Assembly: GCA_019359375.1 (NCBI GenBank)
Contig: JAHHHL010000001.1
Span: 1-64,000, forward strand
Reading direction: 5' to 3'
DNA: 64,000 nt
Source: Lyngbya sp. HA4199-MV5
Lineage (GTDB): Bacteria > Cyanobacteriota > Cyanobacteriia > Leptolyngbyales > Leptolyngbyaceae
Shown here: piece after piece, positions 34,620 through 43,471 of the stretch
How the letters are laid out: every line of letters starts with the position of its first letter
How positions within the stretch are numbered: the first letter of the stretch is position 1
Translations under genes and position numbers: made by a program
The notes under the pieces: model-generated
What the model saw: the letters and a program-made list of their open reading frames with translations, nothing else
Databases searched by the model: none
Told to the model about the DNA's origin: nothing

Positions 34620-36767
34620 TTACACTGCGGCGCGATCGGTGAGTTGGGTGAGTACGGCGTTCGATCGCTCAACGAAGGCTTGCATCCCTTCGGCATCGAA
34701 GCCTTTTTGCGCCATAAGTGCCAAATCGTAGACGTGATGGCAGATCATGTTTGCTAATTCTGCCGAGGGTGATTGCCCTTCGCTTTGAATGATGGCACCC
34801 TGGCTGAGGCTGATGAGATTTTGGATGAGTGGATGCGAGGTGTTGACCAGAAGGGTGTGCTCTTCGGGAAACTGCACGGCTTGCTGTTGCATGAGTGCGG
34901 TCATTTCTTGCATCCGCCGGAGATGTTCGGGCAAAAGCACCATTGCTGGGGGTACACCCTTTGCGTCGCTGGCTTTGAGCGCTTCGGTACGAATGGTGAG
35001 CTTGGGTTTGTTGAGCGCTTTTTGGAACAGTTCTTTGATGCGATCGCTCTTCGTTTGATTCGTCGTTGGGTCAACGATATCGGCTGGCTTGTCTTTGTCG
35101 ATGAGGGTGTCATCCAGATCGGCATCCACCCGCGAGAATTTCACATCGGAATGTTCGCGCTCCAGGAAGCTAACAAAGTGGCTATCGATGAACGAGTCCA
35201 TAAACAGGACTTCCAACCCTTGCTGCTTGTGCAGTTCGACATAGGTCGTTTGCGCCACTTCATCGGTGCAGTAGAAGACGCGATTGGGGTGATGCTCTTT
35301 GTTGCGCTCCAGATATTCTTTGAGCGTGGTGTAGGGAGGTGAGGAGGGGGGGGAAGCAGGGGAAGCGGAGGAAGCAGGGGAGGCGGGGGGAGAAGAGGAT
35401 ACATCTTGCCATGCGTCGCCTTCTGCCGATTGAACCTCAATTTTTGGTGATTCGTTCTCCTCACTCTTCTCCCCTCTCTCCTCACCCAACTTCGCGGTTG
35501 TGCGGTAGATGAGGATGTCCTCGACCTGTTTCTTAAACTTGTCGTCGTTGATGGAGCCGAACTTGACGAAGGTGCCGAGGTCTTGCCAGCAGCGGATGTA
35601 TTCGTCACGGTTATCGCGGTAAAGTTCTTTGAGCCGATCGCCCACTTTTTTCGCAATGTAATCGGCGATGCGACGCACGGTGCGATCGTTCTGCAAGAAG
35701 CTGCGGGAGACGTTGAGCGGAATGTCTACACTGTCGATGACCCCACGCAGAGGCAGCAGAAACTTGGGAATCACTTCTTCGCAGTTGTCGCTGACGAACA
35801 CCTGATTACAGAAGAGTTTGATCTGTCCCTTGGTGGTGTCAACGTCGGGCTTGAGCTTGGGGAAGTAGAGAATGCCGTTGACCACAAACGGATAGTCGGT
35901 GTTGAGATGGACCCACAGCAGCGGCTCTTCCTGGAAGGGATAGAGGTAGCGGTAGAACTCCAGGTAATCTTCTGAGGTGAGAGAACTGGGCGATTCTTTC
36001 CAGGGAGCCTTTTGACGGTTGATCTGCTCTGGGGCTTTAACTTCGAGCGCTTTTGGTTCGATTGGGGGTTCAGCTAGAGCTTCAGCCGCTGGTTCGGTCA
36101 CAGATTCTGTAGGAGGAGCTTCCGCTACCGCTTCGATGACCTCTAGCTTGATGGGGACGGGTAGAAAGTCGCAGTAGGTTTTGATCAACTGCCGGATGCG
36201 ATACGGCTCCAGATATTCTTGCTCTTCGTCCTGAAGGAGAAGCGTTACAGTGGTGCCGCGATCGCGTCGAGTCGTTGACGCACTCAGTTCAAATTCGGTA
36301 GAACCATCACATGACCAATGCACTGGCTCAGCGTCGGCTTTGTAGGAAAGGGTATCAAGCTCAACCCGTTGCGCGACCATAAAGGACGAGTAGAAGCCCA
36401 ACCCAAAGTGACCGATGATTTGCTGATCGCCAGCGGCTTTATACTTTTCGACAAATTCTTCCGCACTGGAGAACGCCACCTGATTAATGTATTGCTTTAC
36501 TTCGTCCGCCGTCATGCCAATGCCCGTATCGGACACAGCCAGGGTTTTCTGTGCTTTGTCGATCGTAATTACAATTTCAGGTTCGCCCAACTCTCCCGCT
36601 AATTCGCCCGAATAGGACACCATTTTGAGCTTTTGGATCGCATCGACGGCGTTAGAGACAAGCTCCCTCAGAAAAATCTCGTGGTCTGAGTAGAGCCATT
36701 TCTTGATGATGGGGAAAATATTCTCAGTATGAATACTGATGTTGCCCTTTTCGAGAACGGTCGTCAT
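34620..36767 (-). CDS. htpG: molecular chaperone HtpG (Hsp90) with low-complexity insertions
   Basis: A 715-residue Hsp90, against about 620-660 for typical bacterial HtpG. The N-terminal GHKL ATPase is intact: the ELVSNAVDAI box, then DTGIGM and GHFGLGFYSSFMVA. Middle and C-terminal domains are recognisable (RGVIDSVDIPLNVSRSFLQN; LLVNTSHPLIQNL). Two extra low-complexity stretches are present. One is Pro/Glu/Ala-rich near residues 215-245. The other is a Ser/Pro/Ala-rich stretch near 455-478, whose DNA (35340-35395) resembles the intergenic purine tracts. Both fall in surface linkers, so the chaperone is probably functional. It acts in heat and oxidative stress and with phycobiliprotein assembly in cyanobacteria. 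Confidence 0.95.
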   Translation of the reverse strand: MTTVLEKGNISIHTENIFPIIKKWLYSDHEIFLRELVSNAVDAIQKLKMVSYSGELAGELGEPEIVITIDKAQKTLAVSDTGIGMTADEVKQYINQVAFSSAEEFVEKYKAAGDQQIIGHFGLGFYSSFMVAQRVELDTLSYKADAEPVHWSCDGSTEFELSASTTRRDRGTTVTLLLQDEEQEYLEPYRIRQLIKTYCDFLPVPIKLEVIEAVAEAPPTESVTEPAAEALAEPPIEPKALEVKAPEQINRQKAPWKESPSSLTSEDYLEFYRYLYPFQEEPLLWVHLNTDYPFVVNGILYFPKLKPDVDTTKGQIKLFCNQVFVSDNCEEVIPKFLLPLRGVIDSVDIPLNVSRSFLQNDRTVRRIADYIAKKVGDRLKELYRDNRDEYIRCWQDLGTFVKFGSINDDKFKKQVEDILIYRTTAKLGEERGEKSEENESPKIEVQSAEGDAWQDVSSSPPASPASSASPASPPSSPPYTTLKEYLERNKEHHPNRVFYCTDEVAQTTYVELHKQQGLEVLFMDSFIDSHFVSFLEREHSDVKFSRVDADLDDTLIDKDKPADIVDPTTNQTKSDRIKELFQKALNKPKLTIRTEALKASDAKGVPPAMVLLPEHLRRMQEMTALMQQQAVQFPEEHTLLVNTSHPLIQNLISLSQGAIIQSEGQSPSAELANMICHHVYDLALMAQKGFDAEGMQAFVERSNAVLTQLTDRAAV

Positions 36768-36884
36768 AGGGGATACTCCAAGATCTCAGCAGGTTGATGA
36801 CAGAAAGAATGAAACGATCGTGACTTAGCTGCTTTCGATTGTACTGAGAGGTTTGCCTGACTTGCAGATGCGGATTTCCCTACC

Positions 36885-37040
36885 TGAGGATAAAGGCTAA
36901 AGGCTGAAGGCTAAAGGCTGAAAGTTTTGAGCTAAACCAGTTGTTGGTTGTTAGTTGTTAGTGCATGAGCCGTTCCTGACTCCTTCTAAAAACTAAAAAC
37001 TAAAAACCAACAACTCTCCTTGCCTTCTGCCTCCTGCCTT
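36885..37040. repeat. AAGGCT and TTGTTAG/AAAAACT low-complexity repeats
   Basis: The spacer between tsaD and htpG shows AAAGGCTGAAGGCTAAAGGC repeats (36890-36925), then TTGTTGGTTGTTAGTTGTTA and AAAACTAAAAACTAAAAACC. A pyrimidine-rich run ends at the tsaD stop. The TTGTTGG and AAAACC parts are near-complementary and could form a hairpin serving as terminator. Confidence 0.6.
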
Positions 37041-38087
37041 CTACATGTGGATATAAAGCTGCATGACATCGGCGATCGCCATGCGAGATTGGGCACCGAG
37101 GGTCAAGGGTGAGGTGTGTCCACGGTTGAGGTGATCGGCGGCGGCGCAGGCAATCATGGCAGCGTTGTCGGTGCAGAACTGGAGCGGGGGAAAAAGGACG
37201 CGCAGATTGTATGGCTGAGCCGCTGCTTGTAAGTGCTGTCGTAAGCCGCTGTTAGCTGCTACGCCGCCACCGACGGCGATCGTAGTCAGTCCATAATCAA
37301 GGGCGCAGGCGATCGCCCGTTTAGTTAATGCTTTAGCAACGGTGGCTTGAAAGCTTGCGGCGATGTCGTTGATCGGGAGCGTTTCTGTTTCCTGTTCCAG
37401 CTTTTGGGTCAGGCGCAGGACGGCTGTTTTGAGGCCGCTGAAGCTGGAGTCGTAGCGGTGAAAGCCTCCGTTTGTCAGCGATACCTGTCCTTCAGGTAAA
37501 GAAAACGCTTTGGGGTTGCCTTGTTGAGCGAGGCGATCGATGACAGGACCACCGGGATAGCCCAGATGCATCAACCGCGCCACTTTATCAAACGCTTCCC
37601 CAACGGCATCATCGCGGGTTTGCCCCAGCGTTTCGTAGTAGCCACAGTCTTTGACATAGATCAGGCTGGTATGACCACCGGAGACGAGCAAACAGAGAAA
37701 CGGAGGCTGTAAATCTGTCGCGGTTAAATAAGAGGCGTAGATGTGCCCCTCAAGGTGATGGACACCAATCAACGGTTTCTGGTGCAACAGTGCAAGGGTT
37801 TTGGCAGTAGTTAAACCGACGAGCAACGCACCCACCAGACCGGGAGCACAGGTGGCGGCAATGCCATCGATAGCATTCCAATCGAGGGCGGCTTCCTGAA
37901 GCGCCTGGGCGATCGCAGCATTCACAATTTCCACATGCTGACGGGATGCCACTTCGGGCACAATCCCACCATAGGGCTGATGAGCCGCAATCTGAGATGA
38001 AACAACGCTACTTAAAACTTCACGATCGTTGACGATCGCCACCGCTGTTTCGTCACAACTTGTTTCAATCGCCAAAACCGTCACCAT
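37041..38087 (-). CDS. tsaD: tRNA N6-threonylcarbamoyladenosine synthase subunit TsaD
   Basis: A 348-residue ASKHA-fold protein that transfers threonylcarbamoyl to A37 of ANN-decoding tRNAs with TsaB and TsaE. Family marks are [19 protein letters not shown] at the start, the metal-binding HHLEGH (about residue 112), LVSGGHTSL, and [11 protein letters not shown] near 270. Length matches. The frame is open to 38168, but the ATG at 38087 is the universal family start, with AAGG nine bases upstream. It is divergent from psaF. Confidence 0.95.
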   Translation of the reverse strand: MVTVLAIETSCDETAVAIVNDREVLSSVVSSQIAAHQPYGGIVPEVASRQHVEIVNAAIAQALQEAALDWNAIDGIAATCAPGLVGALLVGLTTAKTLALLHQKPLIGVHHLEGHIYASYLTATDLQPPFLCLLVSGGHTSLIYVKDCGYYETLGQTRDDAVGEAFDKVARLMHLGYPGGPVIDRLAQQGNPKAFSLPEGQVSLTNGGFHRYDSSFSGLKTAVLRLTQKLEQETETLPINDIAASFQATVAKALTKRAIACALDYGLTTIAVGGGVAANSGLRQHLQAAAQPYNLRVLFPPLQFCTDNAAMIACAAADHLNRGHTSPLTLGAQSRMAIADVMQLYIHM

Positions 38088-38301
38088 TTGCTGGTACCTT
38101 TTTGAAGGTATGAACTTGAAGGTATGAACTGCCTCTTGTAGCTTAGACTGCATCAGGGGTCGCTTCAAACGGCACGATGCTATCTCTTTTTAGTAAACCG
38201 ACCGTTGCAAGACCTCTAACCTGTTTGACCAGGCGGTTTGTGCGAAAAGATTTGTCTTTTGTTTTGTGCGTTTTGTAAATTTAAAGAAGGGAAACAATTC
38301 C

Positions 38302-38787
38302 ATGCAACGGTTGTTTGCTCTAGTACTCGTCGTAATGCTCTGGTTCGGGTTTGTCTCCATCCCAACCGCTCAGGCTTCTAACCTAACACCTTGTAAAGAT
38401 TCTGCCGCGTTTGCCCAGCGAGCGAAAGATTCAATTAGTGCTACCGCAAAGCAGCGGTTTGATTTTTACGCGAATTCTGGTGTGCTGTGTGGTGAGGAAG
38501 GACTGCCTCATCTGGTGGTTGATCCAACAGCCGCCCATGCAGGCGAATTTGCGATTCCAAGTATCCTTTTCCTCTATATCGCTGGCTGGATTGGTTGGGT
38601 CGGTCGTGCTTATCTTCAGGCAATTAAGAAAGGCTCATCTCCTGAACAGGATGAAATCATCATCAATGTTCCTCTGGCGCTTAAGTATGCCCTCTCTGGG
38701 TTTGCTTGGCCCCTGGCAGCAATCAAAGAGTTTACGACGGGTGAACTGACCGCGAAAGATGACGAAATCCCCGTTTCCGTTCGCTAG
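38302..38787 (+). CDS. psaF: photosystem I reaction centre subunit III (PsaF)
   Basis: A 161-residue thylakoid protein. A signal peptide ([20 protein letters not shown] ... AQA) is followed by the lumenal domain ([40 protein letters not shown], with its conserved Cys pair) and one or two membrane helices ([20 protein letters not shown]). PsaF lies beside the plastocyanin/cytochrome c6 docking side of photosystem I. ATG 38302 is preceded by AAGGGA. psaJ follows after about 290 bases and psaL after that. Confidence 0.95.
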   Translation: MQRLFALVLVVMLWFGFVSIPTAQASNLTPCKDSAAFAQRAKDSISATAKQRFDFYANSGVLCGEEGLPHLVVDPTAAHAGEFAIPSILFLYIAGWIGWVGRAYLQAIKKGSSPEQDEIIINVPLALKYALSGFAWPLAAIKEFTTGELTAKDDEIPVSVR

Positions 38788-39080
38788 TTTGTTTCACTGC
38801 TTGGACGTTGCACTTGGACGTTGAATCGGTGCAAGCGCATCTTAAGTGCCTTTCCCAAAAGAAGTTACCTGACATAGTGCGGACTTCCTGCCCGCGTTGC
38901 AAGTGAGACGCTTGCACTACGGCATCCATTGGGTAGATTCTTTAAGAGAAATTACCTTAGTACGGCACGATCGCGTGCTACAAAGCAAGTGCCGCATCTA
39001 TTGAGCAGATTACTTGCAATGTCCAAGCTGACACGATCGTAAATTGAGAGTTGAGTTTTCAGTTTTCAGGAGAACACGTT

Positions 39081-39209
39081 ATGCAATATTTCCTCAAGTA
39101 TCTTTCGACCGCTCCTGTGATTCTCACCGCCTGGATGGTGCTCACAGCCGGTATCCTCATTGAGTTCAATCGCTTCTTTCCAGACTTACTGTTCCACCCA
39201 ATGCCGTAA
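39081..39209 (+). CDS. psaJ: photosystem I subunit IX (PsaJ)
   Basis: A 42-residue single-helix protein beginning [20 protein letters not shown] and ending [11 protein letters not shown], the full-length PsaJ pattern. It sits beside PsaF in photosystem I and binds chlorophyll. An AGGAG ribosome site lies about nine bases before ATG 39081. It is short and easily missed. A strong terminator follows about 75 bases later, closing the psaF-psaJ unit. Confidence 0.95.
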   Translation: MQYFLKYLSTAPVILTAWMVLTAGILIEFNRFFPDLLFHPMP

Positions 39210-39283
39210 CTCATCTGCCTTCAATCATCTGGTTGAGCGATCTCTGGTTGGGCGATCGTGTATCGATCGAAGTCCATGTTGAT

Positions 39284-39329
39284 AAAAGCGAAGGGCAAGA
39301 TCATCATCGATCTCGCCCTTCGCTTTTTA
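39284..39329. terminator. strong intrinsic terminator after psaJ
   Basis: A long near-perfect stem (AAAAGCGAAGGGC... with ...GCCCTTCGCTTTTT) has a small loop around 39302-39308, with A-run and T-run flanks, so it works in both directions. It separates psaJ from psaL, implying that psaL is transcribed separately or by readthrough. Confidence 0.9.
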
Positions 39330-39482
39330 GTTGACCCGTAGCCCACGCCTCTCAGCGTTAATGCATTCAGCAAAACATACGGGAGCGATGCTTCGGTCTA
39401 AGATTTGAGATGACAGGATTTAAGTGAGCAACGTTTGCTTTGGTAGAATCGTTGCGATCGTGCTAGGGGAGTAAAAAGACGG

Positions 39483-40001
39483 ATGACAAACCTTAAGCCA
39501 AGCCAGCGGGCTGCATCGAGCGTGACCCAAAGCACTGTTCTACCAGCCTTAGCGCCAAAATTTGTTGATGCCGTTGGCGATCCGCAAGAAGGAAATTTGG
39601 CAACCCCCATTAATAGTTCTAAGCTTACACGCTGGTTTATTAATCAACTCCCTGCCTATCGTCCAGGAGTATCTCCTTTTCAACGCGGGCTGCAAATTGG
39701 GCTTTCGCATGGGTTTTGGCTCTTAGGTCCCTTTGTCGCGTTGGGACCTTTACGAGACACAGGTTTAGCGCTTTTTGCAGGGCTACTCTCGACCATCGGC
39801 GTTGTCGTGATTGCCGTACTATCGATCGCGCTTTATGCCGAAAGTTCGCCTCCGCCCCCGATTGCCACTTTAACGACTCCCCAGCCGCCTCAAGATCTGG
39901 GCACACCGCAAGGCTGGCAAGAGCTTGCCCGTGGTTTTTTGTTCGGCGGTCTCAGTGGTGCCGTTTTTGCAGCCGTCTTACTCCTCATCTATGGGGTATA
40001 G
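39483..40001 (+). CDS. psaL: photosystem I reaction centre subunit XI (PsaL)
   Basis: A 172-residue PsaL, the subunit at the centre of photosystem I oligomers. Family marks are GNLATPINSSKLTRWFINQL (~38-57), PAYRPGVSPFQRGLQIGLSH (~57-76, with the chlorophyll-ligand His76) and LGPLRDTGLALFAGLLSTIG (~87-106). The C-terminal helix follows. Two features stand out: an N-terminal extension of about 25 residues, and a proline-rich loop between the second and third helices (SSPPPPIATLTTPQPPQDLG, residues 121-140). It lies downstream of psaF-psaJ rather than beside psaI. ATG 39483 is used; no strong ribosome site is visible. Confidence 0.9.
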   Translation: MTNLKPSQRAASSVTQSTVLPALAPKFVDAVGDPQEGNLATPINSSKLTRWFINQLPAYRPGVSPFQRGLQIGLSHGFWLLGPFVALGPLRDTGLALFAGLLSTIGVVVIAVLSIALYAESSPPPPIATLTTPQPPQDLGTPQGWQELARGFLFGGLSGAVFAAVLLLIYGV

Positions 40002-40050
40002 GGCAGTGGGGTGTAAGGCAGTTCTGCGGCTGCTTTAAGGCTCATTTCAA

Positions 40051-40608
40051 CTAACAAGCGGCAGTCGCAAACAGGGTTTCCTCAATCCGGTCGAGCGCCT
40101 TGGCAAAGTCATCGTTAACGATACAAGTATCAAATTCATTCGCCGCCTCAATTTCTGATCGGGCACTCTGAAGGCGGCGGACGATCGCGTCTTCGCTATC
40201 CTGCGCTCGACTCCGAATGCGGTATTCCAACTCCAATAAAGAGGGCGGCAGGATAAAGATTTGCAGTGCATCGGGGAACGTTTTGCGAATTTGGCGTGCT
40301 CCCTGAAGCTCGATTTCTAAAATGACTCGTCTGCCACAGCGAATTTGTTCTTCAACTGCATAGCGAGGGGTGCCATAAAAGTTACCAGCAAATTCTGCCC
40401 ATTCCAGTAGTTCGCCATTGGCAACCATGCGCTCAAAGACATTGCGGGTGACGAAGTAATAGTTTTTGCCGTCAATTTCTCCAGGGCGGGGCGATCGCGT
40501 CGTCACCGATACGGAAAGGTACAGGTCTGGATGACGCTGAATGAGCGATCGGAGAAGCGTCCCCTTGCCGACTCCACTTGGTCCTGTCAAGACAATCAAT
40601 GCGCCCAT
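40051..40608 (-). CDS. gmk: guanylate kinase
   Basis: A 185-residue kinase converting GMP to GDP with ATP. The P-loop [13 protein letters not shown] is at residues 6-18. The GMP-binding block ([20 protein letters not shown], ~33-52) and the lid region ([17 protein letters not shown]) are intact, and length is typical. It follows remA on the same strand after about 260 bases, an association also seen in Firmicutes. It converges on psaL. Confidence 0.95.
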   Translation of the reverse strand: MGALIVLTGPSGVGKGTLLRSLIQRHPDLYLSVSVTTRSPRPGEIDGKNYYFVTRNVFERMVANGELLEWAEFAGNFYGTPRYAVEEQIRCGRRVILEIELQGARQIRKTFPDALQIFILPPSLLELEYRIRSRAQDSEDAIVRRLQSARSEIEAANEFDTCIVNDDFAKALDRIEETLFATAAC

Positions 40609-40868
40609 AGCCCCTTCTTACTCTCAGTGAGAATGATAGTCAGTAACAATAACGACATTAACAGCAATGTTAATAATTCTTTATCTTCCTCTTCATCTTC
40701 AACCACAAGATCCCATTCTGGCAACCTATCCGTAAAGCTCAAGCATCGCTGTAAAGCTTAGATAGTTGCGAGGCAGTCAGTCGAGCGCTGAAAGGCTGGA
40801 AACGCCTTGAGGCAGATACCGAACGAAGCACCCTATGCGCGATCGATTGCTACGCCTACACTGGTTAC

Positions 40869-41129
40869 CTACTCGCTATGAGCGTCTTTACTGACAATAA
40901 ATCGATTGGCGACCGTTTCTGGTTGAATGGCTGACAGAATAACATGCCCAGAGTCTGTGATGATCACGGCGCGTGTCCGACGACCATAGGTAGCATCGAT
41001 CAATTGCTTGCTGTCTCGTGCGTCACTGATGATACGCTTGATGGGGGCAGATTCTGGGCTGACGATGGCAATGACCCTGCTCGCAGAGACGATATTGCCA
41101 AACCCGATATTGATGAGCTTGATGTCCAT
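40869..41129 (-). CDS. remA: RemA family (DUF370) regulator
   Basis: An 86-residue protein matching RemA/DUF370: [20 protein letters not shown], then [20 protein letters not shown] and [19 protein letters not shown]. In Bacillus RemA is a DNA-binding activator of biofilm matrix and osmoprotection genes and forms ring-like oligomers. The cyanobacterial role is not established. It is followed by gmk on the same strand, as in Firmicutes, which supports orthology. ATG 41129 is used. Confidence 0.9.
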   Translation of the reverse strand: MDIKLINIGFGNIVSASRVIAIVSPESAPIKRIISDARDSKQLIDATYGRRTRAVIITDSGHVILSAIQPETVANRFIVSKDAHSE

Positions 41130-41283
41130 AAGGACTGAAGACAGGGGTAGGAGGGCAACTGAATCGCAGCCTAGTCTTCTATCCTAGTTCACAAAAAAAG
41201 TGCGTCACCAGGTTAAATTGCTGAAAATTGACTGGCTGACGTGCCTTTCGCCCCCCGCTTTTTCTCACACCCCCCTCACGACC

Positions 41284-43032
41284 TTGCAACCTGTTGATTT
41301 TACTGTCCTCACCGCGATCGGTGCAGAACTGCGAGCCGAATGGTTGCCCGCCCGCTTAGAGCAGGTTTATCAGCGCGATCGCCATACCGTGTACTTGGGG
41401 TTACGCACCTTCCAAAAGCGTGCCTGGTTGCTGCTTTCCTGGCATCCGCAGGCAGCACGGTTGTGTGTTGGCGATGCTCCACCCCGCACTCCCGACACCT
41501 TTACCTTTAGCCAGCAGTTAAAGCACCAGTTAGGCAACCTGGCGCTGGTGTCGATCGTCCCGATCGCGCCGTGGGAACGTGTCCTGGATCTTCAATTTGC
41601 CCAACGTCCAGGAGAGCCAGCGCTGTGGCATCTCTATGTGGAAATTATGGGGAAGTACAGCAATGTGGTGCTGGCAAATCAGGAGAATCAGATTGTGACT
41701 GCCGCCCATCAGGTCAGCATGCAACAATCGAGCGTGCGCCCCATTCAGACGGGAGAGACTTATGAACTGCCACCCCCCTTGACCGATCCAGCACCAACGT
41801 TGGCAGAACCTTTCGATCGCTGGCAGGAGCGCGTCAGCCTTGTACCCGGACCATTACGACGCACACTGCAAAAAAACTATCGCGGATTGAGTTCGGCGTT
41901 GACTCTCTCGCTGATTCACGCCGCAGACCTCAACCCTGATCAAGCCACCACCAGTCTCAGTGCAGCCGACTGGCAACGGTTGTTTCAACGCTGGCAAGAA
42001 TGGCTGCAAGCACTCACAACGGAGACCTTTCACCCTGGATGGACAGCTGATGGCTATACCGTACTGGGGTGGGGCATGACGCAAGCGGTCGATCGTGTGC
42101 AAACGGTCATCGATCGCTATTACACCAGCCAGCTCGAACAGCAGGCATTTGTACAGCTTCGCCACCAACTCACGCAAAAGCTCCGTACCGTGCTGGACAA
42201 GCTGCGCGTGAAAGCCAGGGTTTTTCAAACGCGGTTGGCACAGTCGGATGGAGCCGATCGCTACCGTGAGCAAGCCGATTTGCTGATGGCGAACCTGCAC
42301 CACTGGCAAAATGGGATATCAGCCATCACGCTGCCCGATTTTGCGACCGAGCAGCCCGTCACGATCCCCCTTAATCCCGAAAAAAATGCGGTACAAAATG
42401 CCCAGGCATTTTACAAGCAGCACCAAAAATTGAAGCGTGCCCGCAACGCGATCGCGCCACTGCTGGCAGAGGTCAACGCCGAAATTCACTACTTAGAGCA
42501 AGTCGAAGCGGCGATCGCGGAACTAGAGACCTATCAAACGGCTGAAGACCTCAACACTCTGGATGAAATTCGGGATGAGCTGATTCAGCAGCAGTATTTG
42601 AACGATCCAGAGTATCGCAATGCCAATCTGACCCCCACCGATTCCCAAAGCCATCCCCATCGCTACACTACACCTGGCGGACTGGAAGTGCTGGTAGGAC
42701 GAAACAATCGCCAAAACGATCAGCTCACCTTTCGCACGGCGGGAGACTACGATCTCTGGTTTCATACCCAGGAAATTCCCGGTAGTCACGTTTTGCTGCG
42801 CTTAAAGCCGGGAATGGTGCCAGATGCGATCGACCTGCAATGTGCCGCCAACCTGGCAGCCTATTACAGCCGCGCACGTCAAAGTGAGCAGGTGTCTGTC
42901 ATCTACACCGAGCCGAAGCATGTTTATAAACCCAAAGGCGCGAAACCCGGAATGACCGTTTATAAGCACGAGCGTACGTTATGGGCGCAGCCACGATTGG
43001 GGGAGGAGTGGGTGAGGGGTGAGTTGAAGTAG
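41284..43032 (+). CDS. rqcH: NFACT/Rqc2-type ribosome quality-control protein
   Basis: A ~582-residue NFACT protein. The N-terminal NFACT-N domain (QPVDFTVLTAIGAELRAEWL ... VYLGLR) is followed by helix-hairpin-helix and coiled-coil regions (HQKLKRARNAI ... EIHYLEQVEAAIAELE). The C-terminal NFACT-R domain (TPGGLEVLVGRNNRQNDQLT; DLWFHTQEIPGSHVLL) completes the order. Bacterial RqcH binds obstructed 50S subunits and directs alanine tailing of stalled peptides. The frame is open from 41200, but homology suggests initiation at TTG 41284 (LQPVDFT). No clear ribosome site is visible, so the exact start is uncertain. Confidence 0.85.
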   Translation: MQPVDFTVLTAIGAELRAEWLPARLEQVYQRDRHTVYLGLRTFQKRAWLLLSWHPQAARLCVGDAPPRTPDTFTFSQQLKHQLGNLALVSIVPIAPWERVLDLQFAQRPGEPALWHLYVEIMGKYSNVVLANQENQIVTAAHQVSMQQSSVRPIQTGETYELPPPLTDPAPTLAEPFDRWQERVSLVPGPLRRTLQKNYRGLSSALTLSLIHAADLNPDQATTSLSAADWQRLFQRWQEWLQALTTETFHPGWTADGYTVLGWGMTQAVDRVQTVIDRYYTSQLEQQAFVQLRHQLTQKLRTVLDKLRVKARVFQTRLAQSDGADRYREQADLLMANLHHWQNGISAITLPDFATEQPVTIPLNPEKNAVQNAQAFYKQHQKLKRARNAIAPLLAEVNAEIHYLEQVEAAIAELETYQTAEDLNTLDEIRDELIQQQYLNDPEYRNANLTPTDSQSHPHRYTTPGGLEVLVGRNNRQNDQLTFRTAGDYDLWFHTQEIPGSHVLLRLKPGMVPDAIDLQCAANLAAYYSRARQSEQVSVIYTEPKHVYKPKGAKPGMTVYKHERTLWAQPRLGEEWVRGELK

Positions 43033-43135
43033 TTGTTGGTTGTTAGTTGTTGGTTGTTAGTGTATGAGCCTTGCTTAAATCCTTCTAAAAACCAAAAACC
43101 AAAAACTTCTTGTGCTCCCTGCCCATGCGGAAATA
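43033..43135. repeat. TTGTTGGTTGTTAG / AAAAACC low-complexity repeat
   Basis: Immediately after the rqcH stop, a GTTGTTGGTTGTTAGTTGTT run is followed 40 bases later by AAAAACCAAAAACCAAAAAC. The two parts are near-complementary and may form a terminator-like hairpin. The same pair occurs at 36940-37010. Confidence 0.6.
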
Positions 43136-43224
43136 AAAGCTAGTCTTATCGATCACACCCTCCCTTATAAGAAAGGTTTAAAGTCAGCAAACGTGAATTT
43201 TTATGAAAAAATGATTGTGTATCT

Positions 43225-43233
43225 TGCTACAAT
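43225..43233 (+). promoter_or_regulatory. extended -10 promoter element
   Basis: The sequence TGCTACAAT combines a TG-N extension with a TACAAT -10 box. It lies seven bases before the start of the structured RNA candidate. No good -35 box is seen at 17 bp, as is common with extended -10 promoters. Confidence 0.5.
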
Positions 43234-43239
43234 AAAGCC

Positions 43240-43362
43240 GAAACGAGGGAATACTAAAAATTAGTAACCCGCTGTACGTTTGGGAACGCACAGCTCGTTT
43301 CCTCCAATTTGAGAGAGCAACGTCTTTAATTGACTGACCAGCCTTTGCGCTGGTCTTTTTTT
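43240..43362 (+). ncRNA. candidate structured small RNA or leader with intrinsic terminator
   Basis: No reading frame covers this stretch, but the sequence folds cleanly by eye. A closing helix GAAACGAG (43240-43247) pairs with CTCGTTTC (43294-43301). It encloses two hairpins: ACTAA/TTAGT (43253-43265) and CTGT-CGTT/AACG-ACAG (43272-43293, loop TGGG). This makes a three-way junction. A terminator follows: GACCAGC/GCTGGTC plus seven T (43336-43362). It could be an independent ~123-nt small RNA or a transcription-attenuating leader of the glycosyltransferase gene 110 bases downstream. I cannot assign an RNA family. Confidence 0.65.
43336..43362 (+). terminator. intrinsic terminator of the RNA candidate
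   Basis: A seven-base-pair GC-rich stem (GACCAGC with GCTGGTC) has a six-base loop followed by seven T. Confidence 0.85.
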
Positions 43363-43471
43363 ATGCCGGACTGCTCAGCCCGTCTCGTTGCTAATGACGA
43401 TCGCCACCGTAGTCTATAGTTGCACCAGGACAATAGAGTTCACATCCCTTAGAGAGTGCAGGTAGGCGGTT

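Noticed and set aside
34773-35342. 189-residue open frame opposite htpG
   Set aside because: Antisense shadow of the conserved HtpG C-terminal region; composition reflects the coding strand.
43240-43301. Glutamine (glnA-type) riboswitch as identity of the structured RNA
   Set aside because: The three-way junction shape is similar, but the conserved E-loop and core bases of that class are not present.
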